From: Mycobacterium persicum
GTDB taxonomy: Bacteria; Actinomycetota; Actinomycetes; Mycobacteriales; Mycobacteriaceae
DNA length: 64,000 nt
NCBI RefSeq assembly: GCF_002086675.1
Contig: NZ_MVIF01000004.1
Span: 49,881 to 113,880, forward strand
Direction of reading: 5' to 3'
Under the pieces are notes generated by a model, which saw nothing but the letters and a program-made list of their open reading frames with translations, had not been told where the DNA came from and ran no database searches. Below are positions 35,733-46,023 of this stretch, in pieces. The stretch's first letter is position 1. The number at the start of each line of letters is the position of its first letter. Made by a program: the position numbers and the translations under genes.

Positions 35733-37091
35733 ATGACGGCTGACGAGCCCCGCAACAGCGATCCGCACCCGCCGGTGCCGGGGCCGGTTTCCAGGCCGGT
35801 TCCAGGCCCCGTGCCACGTCCGGGACCGCGCCCGGGTCCGGTGTCGCGGCCCGTCCGGCACCCGGTGGCACTACCCCCGCACAGCGATCCGCACCGCTTC
35901 GGGCGTGTCGATGGCGACGGCACGGTGTGGCTGATCACCTCGGCCGGCGAGCGTGTTGTCGGCACCTGGCAAGCGGGCGATCCCGAAGCCGCATTTGCGC
36001 ATTTCGGCAGGCGGTTCGACGACCTGAGCACCGAGGTCACGCTGATGGAAGAGCGGCTGGCCTCGGGCACCGGGGATGCCCGCAAAATCCGGGCCAACGC
36101 CGTGGCGGTGGCCGAGACCTTGCCCACCGCAAGCGTGTTGGGCGATGTCGAGGCGCTCGCGGAAAGGCTGAACTCCCTTCGGGACCGCGCCGAGGCGGTC
36201 ATCGCGGCGGACCGCTACAAACGCGATGAGCACCGTGCCACACAGACCGCGCGCAAGGAGGCACTGGCCGCCGAAGCCGAGGAGTTGGCTGCTAACTCCA
36301 CCCAGTGGAAGGCCGCCGGTGATCGGATGCGGGCGATCCTCGACGAATGGAAGACGATCACCGGTCTGGATCGCAAAGTCGACGACGCACTGTGGAAGCG
36401 GTATTCGGCTGCCCGCGAGACCTTCAACCGCCGGCGCGGATCCCACTTCGCCGAACTCGACCGTGAGCGATCCGGTATCCGTCAGACGAAGGAACGGCTC
36501 TGCGAGCGCGCCGAGGAGTTGTCCGGCTCGACTGACTGGACCACCACCAGTGCGGAATTCCGCAAGCTGCTCACCGAATGGAAAGCCGCCGGACGGGCCA
36601 GCAAGGACATCGACGACGCATTGTGGCGCCGTTTCAAGGGCGCCCAGGATGCGTTCTTCAGCGCCCGCAACGCCGCGACCGCAGAAAAAGATGCCGAGCT
36701 GCAAGCCAATGCTGCGGCCAAAGAAGCGCTGCTGGTCCAAGCCGAAAAGCTCGACACCAACAACCTTGACACGGCCCGGGCCGCGCTGCGCACCATTACC
36801 GACAAGTGGGACGCGATCGGCCGTGTACCGCGGGAGCGATCAGCCGAGTTGGAGCGCCGTTTGCGCGCGGTGGAGAAAAAAGTGCGCGACGCCGGCGAAT
36901 CGGATTGGGCCGACCCGCAGGCCCAGGCACGCGCCGAACAATTCCGCGCCCGTGCCGAGCAGTTCGAACAGCAGGCCGCGAAAGCTGCCGCCGCCGGCAG
37001 GACCAAGGAAGCCGAAGAGGCCAAGGCGAACGCCGAGCAGTGGCGGCAGTGGGCCGAGGCTGCCGCCGACGCGCTGAGCCGCAGGTCCTAG
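35733..37091 (+). CDS. DUF349 coiled-coil protein (Rv2731-like)
   Basis: Protein of 452 residues. Residues 1-45 are a proline/arginine repeat ([20 protein letters not shown] style). The rest is almost entirely alpha-helical with three or four DUF349 units. Each has the conserved W and helix pairs ([10 protein letters not shown]...[81 protein letters not shown]). The C-terminus is a long A/E/Q/K coiled coil. Start ATG 35733; GTG 35721 is possible. Function is unknown. It is convergent with the Rv2732c-like gene, with stops overlapping. Confidence 0.87.
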   Translation: MTADEPRNSDPHPPVPGPVSRPVPGPVPRPGPRPGPVSRPVRHPVALPPHSDPHRFGRVDGDGTVWLITSAGERVVGTWQAGDPEAAFAHFGRRFDDLSTEVTLMEERLASGTGDARKIRANAVAVAETLPTASVLGDVEALAERLNSLRDRAEAVIAADRYKRDEHRATQTARKEALAAEAEELAANSTQWKAAGDRMRAILDEWKTITGLDRKVDDALWKRYSAARETFNRRRGSHFAELDRERSGIRQTKERLCERAEELSGSTDWTTTSAEFRKLLTEWKAAGRASKDIDDALWRRFKGAQDAFFSARNAATAEKDAELQANAAAKEALLVQAEKLDTNNLDTARAALRTITDKWDAIGRVPRERSAELERRLRAVEKKVRDAGESDWADPQAQARAEQFRARAEQFEQQAAKAAAAGRTKEAEEAKANAEQWRQWAEAAADALSRRS

Positions 37092-37702
37092 CGGTCCCTG
37101 CCGTTGGCAGCGGTGCCGTCACCGGGCTGGTCGGGCTCGTCCAGGCTGTCCAACAGCGTTTTGGATTGTTGCTGTGCCGCCGAGCGGCGACGCTGTTCCT
37201 CGGCGGCGAGTTGCACGATGGTGCGCTGCCATACCACCCGCGCCCAGTGAAACGTCAGAAGCATCACGGTGATCCACGACACGATCAGCCCGATACCCGG
37301 CCCGGGGTGACCCGCGGCGACAGTCTGGCGCGACCACACCGCCAACAGGCCGGTGGCGCTGGCCAGTGCCGACCCCACGAGCGCGATCCAGGCCAGCGCC
37401 CAGCGCCTGGTCATCAAGGCGAGCATCGAGAACCCCACCCCGAAAACCAGCGCCAACCAGGCAAAGACCCGTGACGGTAACGCCACCGCAGCGGCGGCGG
37501 CGCCGTGGCTGCTGAACAGCCCGTCCCATCCCCGCACGCTGCCGGTGTGCGGCAAGATGAACGATCCCACCAATACGAACACCAGGATCGCCACCACGAA
37601 ACCCCTTGCGCCAGGCTCGATCTCACCTGCTACCCGGCGCTCGGCCGCCTCGATTTCGGACCGGTAGGCATCGAAGTCGGCCACGTCAACTGCTCCGTTC
37701 AT
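37088..37702 (-). CDS. membrane protein (Rv2732c-like)
   Basis: Membrane protein of 204 residues, the same length I recall for Rv2732c. A soluble N-terminus (about 1-33, [20 protein letters not shown]) is followed by four hydrophobic segments ([70 protein letters not shown]) and a charged cytoplasmic tail. Its start lies inside the 3' end of miaB (17-bp overlap), indicating coupling. Function is unknown. Confidence 0.85.
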   Translation of the reverse strand: MNGAVDVADFDAYRSEIEAAERRVAGEIEPGARGFVVAILVFVLVGSFILPHTGSVRGWDGLFSSHGAAAAAVALPSRVFAWLALVFGVGFSMLALMTRRWALAWIALVGSALASATGLLAVWSRQTVAAGHPGPGIGLIVSWITVMLLTFHWARVVWQRTIVQLAAEEQRRRSAAQQQSKTLLDSLDEPDQPGDGTAANGRDR

Positions 37703-39284
37703 CGCAAGACCCGTTACCCGGATCGTCCGTCGGGCCGCACCCGGAGCCGCATCCCCCGGAATCGGCGGCCACGGGCCGTCCCACACCGGGGATGCCAAGC
37801 CCGACGCCGGGTGATCGCCCTCCGGCGGCGTAGGCGTCGCCGGCGCGGGTGCGGCGGTGATCAATGATGCCCGCGTCGGCGATGAGATGGTGCGGGGCGG
37901 CGCCGGTGATCCGTGTGGTGATGATGTCGCCGGGACGCACGTGCTGAACGCCCACTCGGAAATGGACCAGTCGTCCGTCGCGTGCCCGCCCGCTCATCCG
38001 GGAAGTGCGGCTGTCCTTGCGGCCTTCACCGGTGGCGACCAACACCTCGACGCTCTGCCCGACGAGCTCCCTGTTGCCCTCAAGCGAAATCTGCTCCTGC
38101 AACTCGATGAGCCGCTCATAGCGTTGCTGCACAACGGCTTTCGGCAATTGTTCGTCGAAGTCGGCGGCCGGAGTGCCGGGGCGTTTGGAGTACTGGAAGG
38201 TAAACGCCGCCGCGAATCGGGCCTGCCGCACCACATCGAGGGTGGCCGCAAAGTCCTCCTCCGTCTCACCGGGAAAGCCTACGATCAGGTCGGTGGTGAT
38301 GGCGGCGTGCGGCATCGCCGCACGAACCCGTTCAATGATGCCGAGATAACGGTCGGATCGGTAGGACCGCCGCATGGCCCGCAGCACCCGGTCCGACCCG
38401 GATTGCAGCGGCATGTGCAGCGCGGGGCAGACATTGGGTGTCTGCGCCATCGCCTCGATCACGTCGTCGGTGAACTCGGCGGGATGCGGGGAGGTGAACC
38501 GGACGCGCTCCAGGCCCGGTATACGGCCGCAGGCGCGCAGGAGTTCGGCGAACGCGCCCCGGTTGCGCGGCAATGCCGGGTCGGCGAACGAGACGCCGTA
38601 GGCGTTGACATTTTGTCCCAGCAGAGTGACTTCGAGCACACCGGTGTCCACCAGCGACTGCACCTCGGCCAGGACGTCGGCGGGACTGCGGTCGATTTCC
38701 TTGCCCCGCAGCGACGGCACGATACAAAAGGTGCAGCTGTTGTTACAGCCTACCGAGATGGAAACCCAAGCAGCATAAGCGGATTCGCGAGCGCTCGGTA
38801 GCGACGACGGGAACTGCTGCAGCGCCTCGGCGATTTCGAGTTGGGCGACCTTGTTGTGCCGGGCCCGGTCGAGCAATGTCGGCAGCGAGCCGATGTTGTG
38901 GGTACCGAAGACGACGTCGACCCACGGCGCCCTGCGCAGCACCACGTCGCGATCTTTCTGGGCCAGGCAACCGCCGACCGCGATCTGCATGTCGGGATTG
39001 GTGCGCTTGCGCGGGGCCAGATGGCTGAGGTTGCCGTACAGCTTGTTGTCGGCGTTCTCGCGAACGGCGCAGGTGTTGAACACCACGACGTCGGCATCTC
39101 CAAAATCTGAGCCGTCGGCCGCACGCTGGTAGCCGGCAGCTTCGAGAAGGCCGGCCACACGCTCGGAGTCGTGGACGTTCATCTGACAGCCGTAGGTCCG
39201 GACCTGGTAGGTACGTGCGGCAGTGGGCGCAGCCTTGCCCGCCACATTCGCAGCATCGGCCCGCTGCGCCACCGTCGAAGTCAC
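37686..39284 (-). CDS. miaB: tRNA-2-methylthio-N6-dimethylallyladenosine synthase
   Basis: Radical-SAM methylthiotransferase of 532 residues that converts i6A37 to ms2i6A37 after MiaA. The N-terminal UPF0004 domain has three cysteines for one Fe-S cluster ([27 protein letters not shown]). The SAM cluster is [16 protein letters not shown], and the C-terminal TRAM domain begins near [20 protein letters not shown] start follows a TACCAT -10 box by 6 nt (leaderless). The C-terminal about 70 residues are P/G-rich and poorly conserved. It overlaps the next gene by 17 bp. Confidence 0.94.
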   Translation of the reverse strand: MTSTVAQRADAANVAGKAAPTAARTYQVRTYGCQMNVHDSERVAGLLEAAGYQRAADGSDFGDADVVVFNTCAVRENADNKLYGNLSHLAPRKRTNPDMQIAVGGCLAQKDRDVVLRRAPWVDVVFGTHNIGSLPTLLDRARHNKVAQLEIAEALQQFPSSLPSARESAYAAWVSISVGCNNSCTFCIVPSLRGKEIDRSPADVLAEVQSLVDTGVLEVTLLGQNVNAYGVSFADPALPRNRGAFAELLRACGRIPGLERVRFTSPHPAEFTDDVIEAMAQTPNVCPALHMPLQSGSDRVLRAMRRSYRSDRYLGIIERVRAAMPHAAITTDLIVGFPGETEEDFAATLDVVRQARFAAAFTFQYSKRPGTPAADFDEQLPKAVVQQRYERLIELQEQISLEGNRELVGQSVEVLVATGEGRKDSRTSRMSGRARDGRLVHFRVGVQHVRPGDIITTRITGAAPHHLIADAGIIDHRRTRAGDAYAAGGRSPGVGLGIPGVGRPVAADSGGCGSGCGPTDDPGNGSCDERSS

Positions 39285-39290
39285 GGGGTC

Positions 39291-39296
39291 ATGGTA
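39291..39296 (-). promoter_or_regulatory. -10 box of miaB, leaderless
   Basis: Minus-strand TACCAT ends 6 nt before GTG 39284 with no Shine-Dalgarno. Confidence 0.45.
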
Positions 39297-39868
39297 CGGC
39301 GACCGGCCGGTTGGCGCCGGGCCGGATGTGCGGCCGCACGCCTAGCAGGGCGCGTCGCGACTCGGCGCGGCCCTAGACGCGCCGGCGCTCCCGTTCGGCG
39401 GCCAGCTCGGCGGCCACCACCTCGCACGCCACCGTCTGGCTGTAGCCGCGGCGGGCCAGCATAGCCACCAGCCGGCGGCTGACTCGCGTTTCATGCCTGT
39501 TGTCCTCGCCCAGCGTTTCCCGCCGCAGCCTGGTCCGTACCAGTTGCTCGGCCCGTTCCCGCTCGGCAGCGCCATCGATCCCGGCCAGCACCGTGGTGAT
39601 TACGTCGTTGTCGACCCCCTTGGTGTGCAGCTCAGCAGCCAACGCACGCTTGCTTTTTCCCGCGTTGGCCCGCCGGGACTGCACCCATTGTTCGGCGAAG
39701 TCAGTGTCGTCCACCAGACCAACGGCGGCCAGCCGATCCAAGACCCGGTTGCTGATGTCGTCGGGGTATCCGCGCTTGGCCAGCTGGCCGGATAACTCAG
39801 CGCGAGTTCTCGATCGCGCGGTGAGCAGGCGCAGGCACAACGCCCGCGCCTGCTCTTCGCGGGATGGC

Positions 39869-40921
<1,053 letters not shown>

Positions 40922-40976
40922 GGTGCCTCTCCTATAGTCGGTGTTCGGTTGACCGGTATCGGTCGGTTGGCCGTGA

Positions 40977-40998
40977 CACTAGAGAAGGCCACCGACAA
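40977..40998 (-). promoter_or_regulatory. LexA-independent DNA-damage promoter of recA (RecA-NDp type)
   Basis: Minus strand TTGTCGGTGG (40998-40989), then seven bases, then TAGTGT. This is the mycobacterial RecA-NDp element, known to be controlled by PafBC/ClpR rather than LexA. It lies 56 bp upstream of the ATG. Confidence 0.7.
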
Positions 40999-41030
40999 GT
41001 CGACATCTTCGCCAATGCCCACCACAGTAG

Positions 41031-41046
41031 CCGAACATCTGTTCGA
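41031..41046 (-). promoter_or_regulatory. SOS box of recA
   Basis: CCGAAC-ATCT-GTTCGA, one mismatch from TCGAAC-N4-GTTCGA, lies 110 bp upstream of the recA start. Its four-base spacer ATCT matches that of the third chiZ site. Confidence 0.75.
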
Positions 41047-41096
41047 CTCAAGTTGACACGCCGAACGCGCCAACATCGCTTGCTACCGAAGGACAC

Positions 41097-41747
41097 ATGA
41101 ACATCGCCGCGGAACTGACCGAAATATCCACCTACGGTGGGTTTTTCGCGCCGGTCGTGGGCGGTGACGCCACCGGATGGCATCCGGTAGCCCACTTCTA
41201 CGCCGCCGGGTTCGCGGACCTGATCGACACCACCCTCACCCGTTACCGCACCACGGAGTTGCGGATCGGCGCCTCGCTGGTTCACCTCGGCCACGCCGCC
41301 CGGCTGTGGTCACCCGTTCTCGCCTGTGCGCTGGCCCACGGCGTCCTTCCGGACCTCCGCGACCTGCAACGCGCTGACGACGGAGCGCAGCTACGACTGC
41401 CCGAACCTGCCGGAGCAGCTGTCCCGTCTTTCCCGGGGCTCCCGGCCAGGTTGTACCGCCTTGTCGTACAGGACCATCTGGAACCGTTCGCGGCCGGCCT
41501 GCGGGTCAAGGTTGCGCCCGTCCTGCTGGCCGGCAATATCGCATCAGCCCTCGTCGGAGCCTCGCGGGCGTTGCTCTCGGCGCGGCCTGACTTGCGTCAG
41601 CCGATCGTCGAGACCACCAACCGCCTACTGGACACCGGCGTTCTGGCCGGAACCGGTGTGTTCACCGGGCTGGACTTCAGGCGTCGCAGCTGCTGCCTCT
41701 TCTACCGCGTGCCGGGTGGCGGCACCTGCGGCGATTGCCCGCTGTAG
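41097..41747 (+). CDS. FhuF-like (2Fe-2S) iron reductase-type protein
   Basis: Cytoplasmic protein of 216 residues in the FhuF/siderophore-iron-reductase family. The C-terminus has CC, then ten residues, then C-GD-C (RRSCCLFYRVPGGGTCGDC), the [2Fe-2S] motif of FhuF proteins. The rest is a conserved all-helical domain (ATGWHPVAHFYAAGFADLI ... VLLAGNIASALVGASRAL). ATG 41097 has GAAGGA a few bases upstream. M. tuberculosis carries, from memory, only a short cysteine-rich ORF (Rv2737A) here that looks like the C-terminal remnant; here the gene is whole. It may reduce ferric siderophores; no IdeR box was found. It is divergent from recA. Confidence 0.82.
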   Translation: MNIAAELTEISTYGGFFAPVVGGDATGWHPVAHFYAAGFADLIDTTLTRYRTTELRIGASLVHLGHAARLWSPVLACALAHGVLPDLRDLQRADDGAQLRLPEPAGAAVPSFPGLPARLYRLVVQDHLEPFAAGLRVKVAPVLLAGNIASALVGASRALLSARPDLRQPIVETTNRLLDTGVLAGTGVFTGLDFRRRSCCLFYRVPGGGTCGDCPL

Positions 41748-41839
41748 CGAGGCGAGTCTGCGGCCAGCGCATCGAATCTGCGGTGAGCGCGCGCTTTCGC
41801 CGCTCGGACGCGCTGCACGCGGACTCGAAACCCACAAAC
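41748..41839. repeat. short intergenic repeat-like stretch
   Basis: Two related units, GCGAGTCTGCGGCCAGCGCA and CGAATCTGCGGTGAGCGCGC, are followed by a GC-rich inverted stretch (GCGCTTTCGCCGCTCGGACGCGC). This looks like the degenerate intergenic repeats common in mycobacteria; no gene is seen. Confidence 0.4.
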
Positions 41840-42034
41840 TCACCACTGGTCGCGGGGGACGTCGAAGTCGGCGCACAGCGCCCGCCACACATCGCGGGGT
41901 TCGACACCGTCCTCGATCGCCTGGGCCGCGGTACGACCCCCGAAGCCGGTCAGCACATGGTCCACCAACACGGATGTCCCATAGGCGGCACCGAATCGCA
42001 GGGTGACCCGCTCGTGGAACTCCGCCAACCGCAC
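41840..42034 (-). CDS. DUF3046 protein (Rv2738c-like)
   Basis: Small conserved actinobacterial protein of 64 residues, DUF3046: RLAEFHERVTLRFGAAYGTS, LVDHVLTGFGGRTAAQAIEDG, EPRDVWRALCADFDVP. Four short helices are likely. I chose GTG 42034 because a TATCTT -10 box ends 7 nt upstream; TTG 42043 would add three residues. It commonly accompanies recA in actinobacteria, but its role is unknown. Confidence 0.87.
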   Translation of the reverse strand: MRLAEFHERVTLRFGAAYGTSVLVDHVLTGFGGRTAAQAIEDGVEPRDVWRALCADFDVPRDQW

Positions 42035-42041
42035 GCCAGTC

Positions 42042-42047
42042 AAGATA
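42042..42047 (-). promoter_or_regulatory. -10 box of the DUF3046 gene, leaderless
   Basis: Minus-strand TATCTT ends 7 nt before GTG 42034, with no ribosome site. Confidence 0.45.
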
Positions 42048-42064
42048 CCCAGCGGATCACCACG

Positions 42065-43219
42065 CTATAGCGCCTCATGGCACACCCGGACCGGATCGGC
42101 GACCGCGGCGGCACCGGCGGCGGCCTGCTGCGCGGCCCGGCGGTACCCGGGCGACGACAACACCTCGTTCACCGCGGCCACCAGCGCCTCGGCGGTCAAC
42201 GGCCGGACCAACCGGCCGCTGCCCTGACGCACCACCCGGTTGGCGATCTCCCACTGGTCCCCGCCGCCGGGTACCACCACCAGCGGAACCCCGGCCAGCA
42301 GCGTCTTGGCCACCATCCCATGACCGCCGCCGCAGATCACCAGGTCGGCATGCGTCAACAGCTCGGCCTGGTTTCCCAGCCCGACCACCGCCCAGGCCGG
42401 CACCGGCAGATCCCCGCCACCCAGCCGGGAGACCACCACCCGCGAACCCTCCGGCAGCGTGTCACCCGGCGTCAGGCACCCCAGCGCGACCTCGACCAGT
42501 CCGGCGGTCCCGGTCACCGCGGTGGACGGCGCGACGACCACCACCGGCCCCGACCCCGGAGGAACCGGTAGCACCCGATCGGTCGGCTCGAAATGCAACG
42601 GACCCACCACCACGGCCTCGGCCGGCCAGTCCGGACGAGGCACCTCCAGCGCGGGCAGCGTGGCGATCAGGCGCCGCAGCGGCCCGGGATCGCGTGCCGG
42701 CAAACCGATCTGGACCCGGACGGCGGCTCGCTGTCGCAGACCCGCACGCCAGGACCGCCCCGTCAGCGCCCGCATGGTGGCATCGCGCAGCCGGCCGCGG
42801 ATGCCGGTGCCCCGTGCCAGCCCGCTGCCGATCGGCGGCAGACCTTTCGAGGGCAGATACAGCGGATGCGGGTTGAGTTCGATCCAGGGAATGCCCACCA
42901 GCTCGGCGGCCAGGCCCCCGCAGGCGGTGATCACATCGGAGACCACCAGATCGGGCGCCAGCTCGCGCAACGCCGGCGCATTGAGCACCGCCATCTCCGC
43001 GGCTCTTCGATGAATCCTCGCCCCGGCGTCCAGATCCTCGTCGGTGGCCGTCAATCCGTCCAGCTCGACGGCGTCGACCCCGACCGCGTGTGCGGCGTCC
43101 AGCCATTCCACCCCGGTGAACAACGTGGGTGCGTCCCCCGCCGCTTGAAAGCGTTGGCACAGCGCGATCGCAGGAAACGAGTGCCCGGGATCCGGCCCGG
43201 CGACCACGGCGACGCGCAT
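42065..43219 (-). CDS. GT1-type glycosyltransferase (Rv2739c-like)
   Basis: UDP-glycosyltransferase-like protein of 384 residues, GT-B fold. N-terminal VAGPDPGHSFPAIALCQRF (the G-H of acceptor site) and C-terminal LVICGGGHGMVAKTLLAGVPLVVVPGGGDQWEIANRV (donor-binding signature with GGGG-H and D-Q). Landmarks between include LNPHPLYLPSKGLPPIGSG. Acceptor unknown; resembles glycolipid or macrolide transferases. Start ATG 43219 gives a normal length; an ORF extends much further upstream in frame but lacks support. It is divergent from ephG. Confidence 0.88.
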   Translation of the reverse strand: MRVAVVAGPDPGHSFPAIALCQRFQAAGDAPTLFTGVEWLDAAHAVGVDAVELDGLTATDEDLDAGARIHRRAAEMAVLNAPALRELAPDLVVSDVITACGGLAAELVGIPWIELNPHPLYLPSKGLPPIGSGLARGTGIRGRLRDATMRALTGRSWRAGLRQRAAVRVQIGLPARDPGPLRRLIATLPALEVPRPDWPAEAVVVGPLHFEPTDRVLPVPPGSGPVVVVAPSTAVTGTAGLVEVALGCLTPGDTLPEGSRVVVSRLGGGDLPVPAWAVVGLGNQAELLTHADLVICGGGHGMVAKTLLAGVPLVVVPGGGDQWEIANRVVRQGSGRLVRPLTAEALVAAVNEVLSSPGYRRAAQQAAAGAAAVADPVRVCHEAL

Positions 43220-43278
43220 CGGCCCTACCCTGCCACAGCGCCCGGCCACACGCTCGCCCATGCTCGTTCGTGCTCGCC

Positions 43279-43284
43279 TAGGCT
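43279..43284 (+). promoter_or_regulatory. -10 box of ephG, leaderless
   Basis: TAGGCT ends 7 nt before ATG 43292, with no Shine-Dalgarno. Confidence 0.45.
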
Positions 43285-43291
43285 GGCAACC

Positions 43292-43732
43292 ATGACCGAG
43301 CTGACCCAGACCACCCCCGAAACCGCAGACAACATCCGCACGGTCGAGGGTTTCCTGAACGCCCTGCAGAACGCGGACTTCGACGCCGTAGCAGCGGCAT
43401 TCGACGACAACCTCGTCTATGAGAACGTCGGATTCTCCAGGATCCGCGGCGGCCGCCGGACGGTGAAGCTGCTCCGCAAGATGGAAGGGCGCGTCGGTTT
43501 CGAGGTCAAGATCCACCGCATTGCCGCCGACGGCGCGGCGGTACTCACCGAACGGACCGATGCGCTGATCCTCGGACGGCTGCGGCTGCAATTCTGGGTC
43601 TGCGGCGTGTTCGAAGTACACGACGGCAAGATCACGCTCTGGCGCGACTACGTGGATGTCTACGACATGACGAAGGCGCTGCTGCGCGGTCTGGCCGCAC
43701 TGGTGATCCCACAGCTCAGGACGACGTTGTAG
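43292..43732 (+). CDS. ephG: limonene-1,2-epoxide-hydrolase-family protein EphG
   Basis: Epoxide hydrolase of the limonene-epoxide-hydrolase fold, 146 residues. Expected catalytic Asp-Arg-Asp residues lie in LTERTDALILGRLRLQFWVCG (Asp and Arg) and ITLWRDYVDVYD (Asp). A conical alpha+beta barrel of about this length is typical. M. tuberculosis EphG (Rv2740) hydrolyses epoxides of lipids or sterols. The gene is probably leaderless. In M. tuberculosis PE_PGRS47 and Rv2742c lie directly downstream from memory; here the Rv2743c-like gene begins 13 bp later. Confidence 0.94.
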   Translation: MTELTQTTPETADNIRTVEGFLNALQNADFDAVAAAFDDNLVYENVGFSRIRGGRRTVKLLRKMEGRVGFEVKIHRIAADGAAVLTERTDALILGRLRLQFWVCGVFEVHDGKITLWRDYVDVYDMTKALLRGLAALVIPQLRTTL

Positions 43733-43745
43733 GCAGCGGCAAGCG

Positions 43746-44558
43746 CTACCGGCGGGGCAGCCCGCCGAGTTCGTCGAACGCCTGCGCCCAACCGACCAGA
43801 CGATCGGTGGCACCGGCCAGCTCCTCGCGGTAGCGCTGTTGCGATCCCGGCTCACCCACCGCGCCGCCATTGGCCGACGAGACCAATTGCGCTGCGGCGG
43901 TAACCATTTCGTTGTACTGACGGACGCCGGAACTGAGCTGCGCGGTGAACGCGTTGATGGTGGGCACCAGATGCGACCGCGACGATTCCGAACACTGCGC
44001 CGCCCGCTCCATCGACACCACTTCGGCCGCTGTCGCCGCCATCGCCGCCGAGGTCTGGTTGGCAGCGGCCGTCAAGTCAGCGACCTCGTCGGCCGGCAGC
44101 ATCGCGCCCCGCTCGATCACACCCAACAACGAGAAGAACCCCCGTTCGGAGGCGCCCAACGCCGACATCGCGGGCCGGGCCGCCGAACCGGGCGGGGGTA
44201 ACCGGCGGGTGTTGGCCGGCCGCGGCGTCGGCAGCGGCTCCGCCCGCAACCAGCGATAGCGGAAGAACAGCAGCGTCGCGGGAATGACCTGTACCACCGC
44301 GATCGCTCCGGTGATCTGCAGCAGCAGCGCGAACCAGCCCCAGGCCGCCAGCACCGCCGTCACCGCAGCCCAGAACACGCATCCGGCGCTGAATATCAAC
44401 GCCCAGCGCAGCGCACGGCGGCGGCGGCGAAGCAACCGAGCCCGCGGGTCGGTAACGGCGCTGATCTTCCGCGCGGCGAAGTCGAAGATCTCGGCGATCA
44501 TGTCGAGCCAGCGCTGCAGCAACGCACGCCGCCCACGCCGAGCCGACTTGACCGCCAT
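43746..44558 (-). CDS. integral membrane partner of PspA (Rv2743c-like)
   Basis: Membrane protein of 270 residues. N-terminal part is basic (ARRGRRALLQRWLDMIAEI), two transmembrane helices follow at about 50-92 (WALIFSAGCVFWAAVTAVLA; WFALLLQITGAIAVVQVI), and the C-terminal half is a soluble helical domain (ADEVADLTAAANQTSAAMAATAAEVV). In M. tuberculosis this protein anchors PspA in the ClgR-PspA envelope-stress system. It is third in the order clgR-pspA-this gene, 9 bp after pspA. The fourth gene of that locus (Rv2742c) is missing here. Confidence 0.88.
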   Translation of the reverse strand: MAVKSARRGRRALLQRWLDMIAEIFDFAARKISAVTDPRARLLRRRRRALRWALIFSAGCVFWAAVTAVLAAWGWFALLLQITGAIAVVQVIPATLLFFRYRWLRAEPLPTPRPANTRRLPPPGSAARPAMSALGASERGFFSLLGVIERGAMLPADEVADLTAAANQTSAAMAATAAEVVSMERAAQCSESSRSHLVPTINAFTAQLSSGVRQYNEMVTAAAQLVSSANGGAVGEPGSQQRYREELAGATDRLVGWAQAFDELGGLPRR

Positions 44559-44567
44559 CTCAGGTCC

Positions 44568-45389
44568 TTACTGGCCGAACGGTTTCTCGGTGATCTGCCC
44601 GCCGCCCTCGGCGGCGGGTGTGGCCGGGGCGGCGGCCGGACCGGCGGAACCCCCGGCCGGCAACGCTTCTCCGCGCATCGACGCCCGGATCTGCTCCAGC
44701 CGGGAATGACCGGCCATCTGGATGCCGGCCTGCTGCACCTCGAGCATGCGGCCCTGCACCGACGATTGCGCAAGCTCGGCCTGACCAAGCGCGGTGGCGT
44801 AGCGACGTTCGATCTTGTCGCGTACCTCGTCGAGGCTGGGCACATTGCCGGGGGCGGCGAGCTCGCTCATCGACCGCAGCGATGCGCTGACCTGCTCCTG
44901 CATCTTCGCCTGCTCGAGCTGACTGAGCAGCTTGGTGCGTTCGGCGATCTTCTGCTGCAGCACCATGGAATTCTGCTCGACGGCCTTCTTGGCCTGAGCG
45001 GCCGCGTTGAGCGCCTGGTCATGCAGGGTCTTGAGGTCTTCGACGCTCTGCTCGGCGGTCACCAACTGCGCGGCGAACGCCTCCGCGGCATTGTTGTACT
45101 CGACCGCTTTGGCCGCGTCGCCGGCCGCGGTGGCCTGGTCGGCCAGCGTCAGCGCCTGACGGACATTGACCTGAAGCTTTTCGATGTCGGCCAGCTGCCG
45201 GTTGAGCCGCATCTCCAGCTGGCGCTGGTTGCCGATCACCTGCGCCGCCTGCTGAGTCAGCGCTTGATGGGTGCGCTGCGCTTCCTCGATGGCCTGCTGG
45301 ATCTGCACTTTGGGGTCGGCGTACTCGTCAATCTTGGAGCTGAACAGCGCCATCAGGTACTTCCACGCCTTGACGAACGGATTGGCCAT
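44568..45389 (-). CDS. pspA: phage-shock protein A homologue (35-kDa antigen)
   Basis: PspA/IM30/ESCRT-III family protein of 273 residues that guards membrane integrity. It is nearly all alpha-helical. Start [20 protein letters not shown] (amphipathic helix a), then [41 protein letters not shown] and [22 protein letters not shown] coiled-coil helices; the C-terminal 30 residues are G/A/P-rich. Corresponds to Rv2744c. Weak GGAG precedes ATG 45389. Expected to bind ClgR and to be induced with it. Confidence 0.95.
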   Translation of the reverse strand: MANPFVKAWKYLMALFSSKIDEYADPKVQIQQAIEEAQRTHQALTQQAAQVIGNQRQLEMRLNRQLADIEKLQVNVRQALTLADQATAAGDAAKAVEYNNAAEAFAAQLVTAEQSVEDLKTLHDQALNAAAQAKKAVEQNSMVLQQKIAERTKLLSQLEQAKMQEQVSASLRSMSELAAPGNVPSLDEVRDKIERRYATALGQAELAQSSVQGRMLEVQQAGIQMAGHSRLEQIRASMRGEALPAGGSAGPAAAPATPAAEGGGQITEKPFGQ

Positions 45390-45536
45390 CGGTTAGCTCC
45401 GCCTTCGCTTTCTTGTGTGCCGGATGGGCTCTGCATCGCCCACCGCTTACCCTGCCGCTCAATTTATCGGGTCAGGCCCGATCTCCCCACCCGTGGTTGC
45501 CCAACTGGCCGGCACCAAGTTCCGCCCCGGTGATGC

Positions 45537-45866
45537 TCAGGCCACCGCCAGCGACGCGACCGCGGGGATGACCACCTTGGTGCTGACGTCGATGCTGGCG
45601 CCAGCCACCGACGGGACACGCTTCGCACGCTCCTCCCCGGCCAACCGCTCCCCAGCGACGATGAGGACCTCCGACAGCGGGACCTCCAACGCCTCGCAAA
45701 TGGCGTTGAGTAGCTCACTGGAAGGCTCCTTGCGGCCGCGTTCGACTTCCGACAGGTATCCGAGGCTCACCCGCGCTGAATCGGACACTTCCCGCAGCGT
45801 CCGGCCCTGCGAAGTCCGAGCCCCGCGCAACACGTCGCCAATGACCTCGCGCACCAATGACGCCAT
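45537..45866 (-). CDS. clgR: Clp-gene regulator ClgR
   Basis: XRE-type regulator of 109 residues activating clpP, clpC and pspA. The helix-turn-helix is at about 24-55 ([30 protein letters not shown]). The C-terminus ends in VASLAVA, a hydrophobic tail resembling a Clp degron, consistent with known ClpP-dependent turnover (inference). ATG 45866 has GAAGGAG 6-7 bases upstream. A GGGAAC-N17-CGTT promoter lies about 80-105 bp upstream. It is followed by pspA after 147 bp. Confidence 0.95.
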   Translation of the reverse strand: MASLVREVIGDVLRGARTSQGRTLREVSDSARVSLGYLSEVERGRKEPSSELLNAICEALEVPLSEVLIVAGERLAGEERAKRVPSVAGASIDVSTKVVIPAVASLAVA

Positions 45867-45944
45867 CGTGGTCTCCTTCATCCGGTCACGCCCCGATATC
45901 TCAACCACATCCGATCGCAACCCGATCGCAATGGTCCTTTGGTC

Positions 45945-45971
45945 AACGCCGAGCGGGCTGATGCGGTTCCC
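45945..45971 (-). promoter_or_regulatory. SigE-type promoter of clgR
   Basis: Minus strand GGGAAC (45971-45966), 17 bases, then CGTT (45948-45945). Spacing and boxes are identical to the sigB promoter. SigE control of clgR is established in M. tuberculosis. Confidence 0.72.
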
Positions 45972-46023
45972 AGAGGCGGAGGAGCACGGGCGCCGGAATA
46001 TCCCGAAGTACCCCGATTACTTG

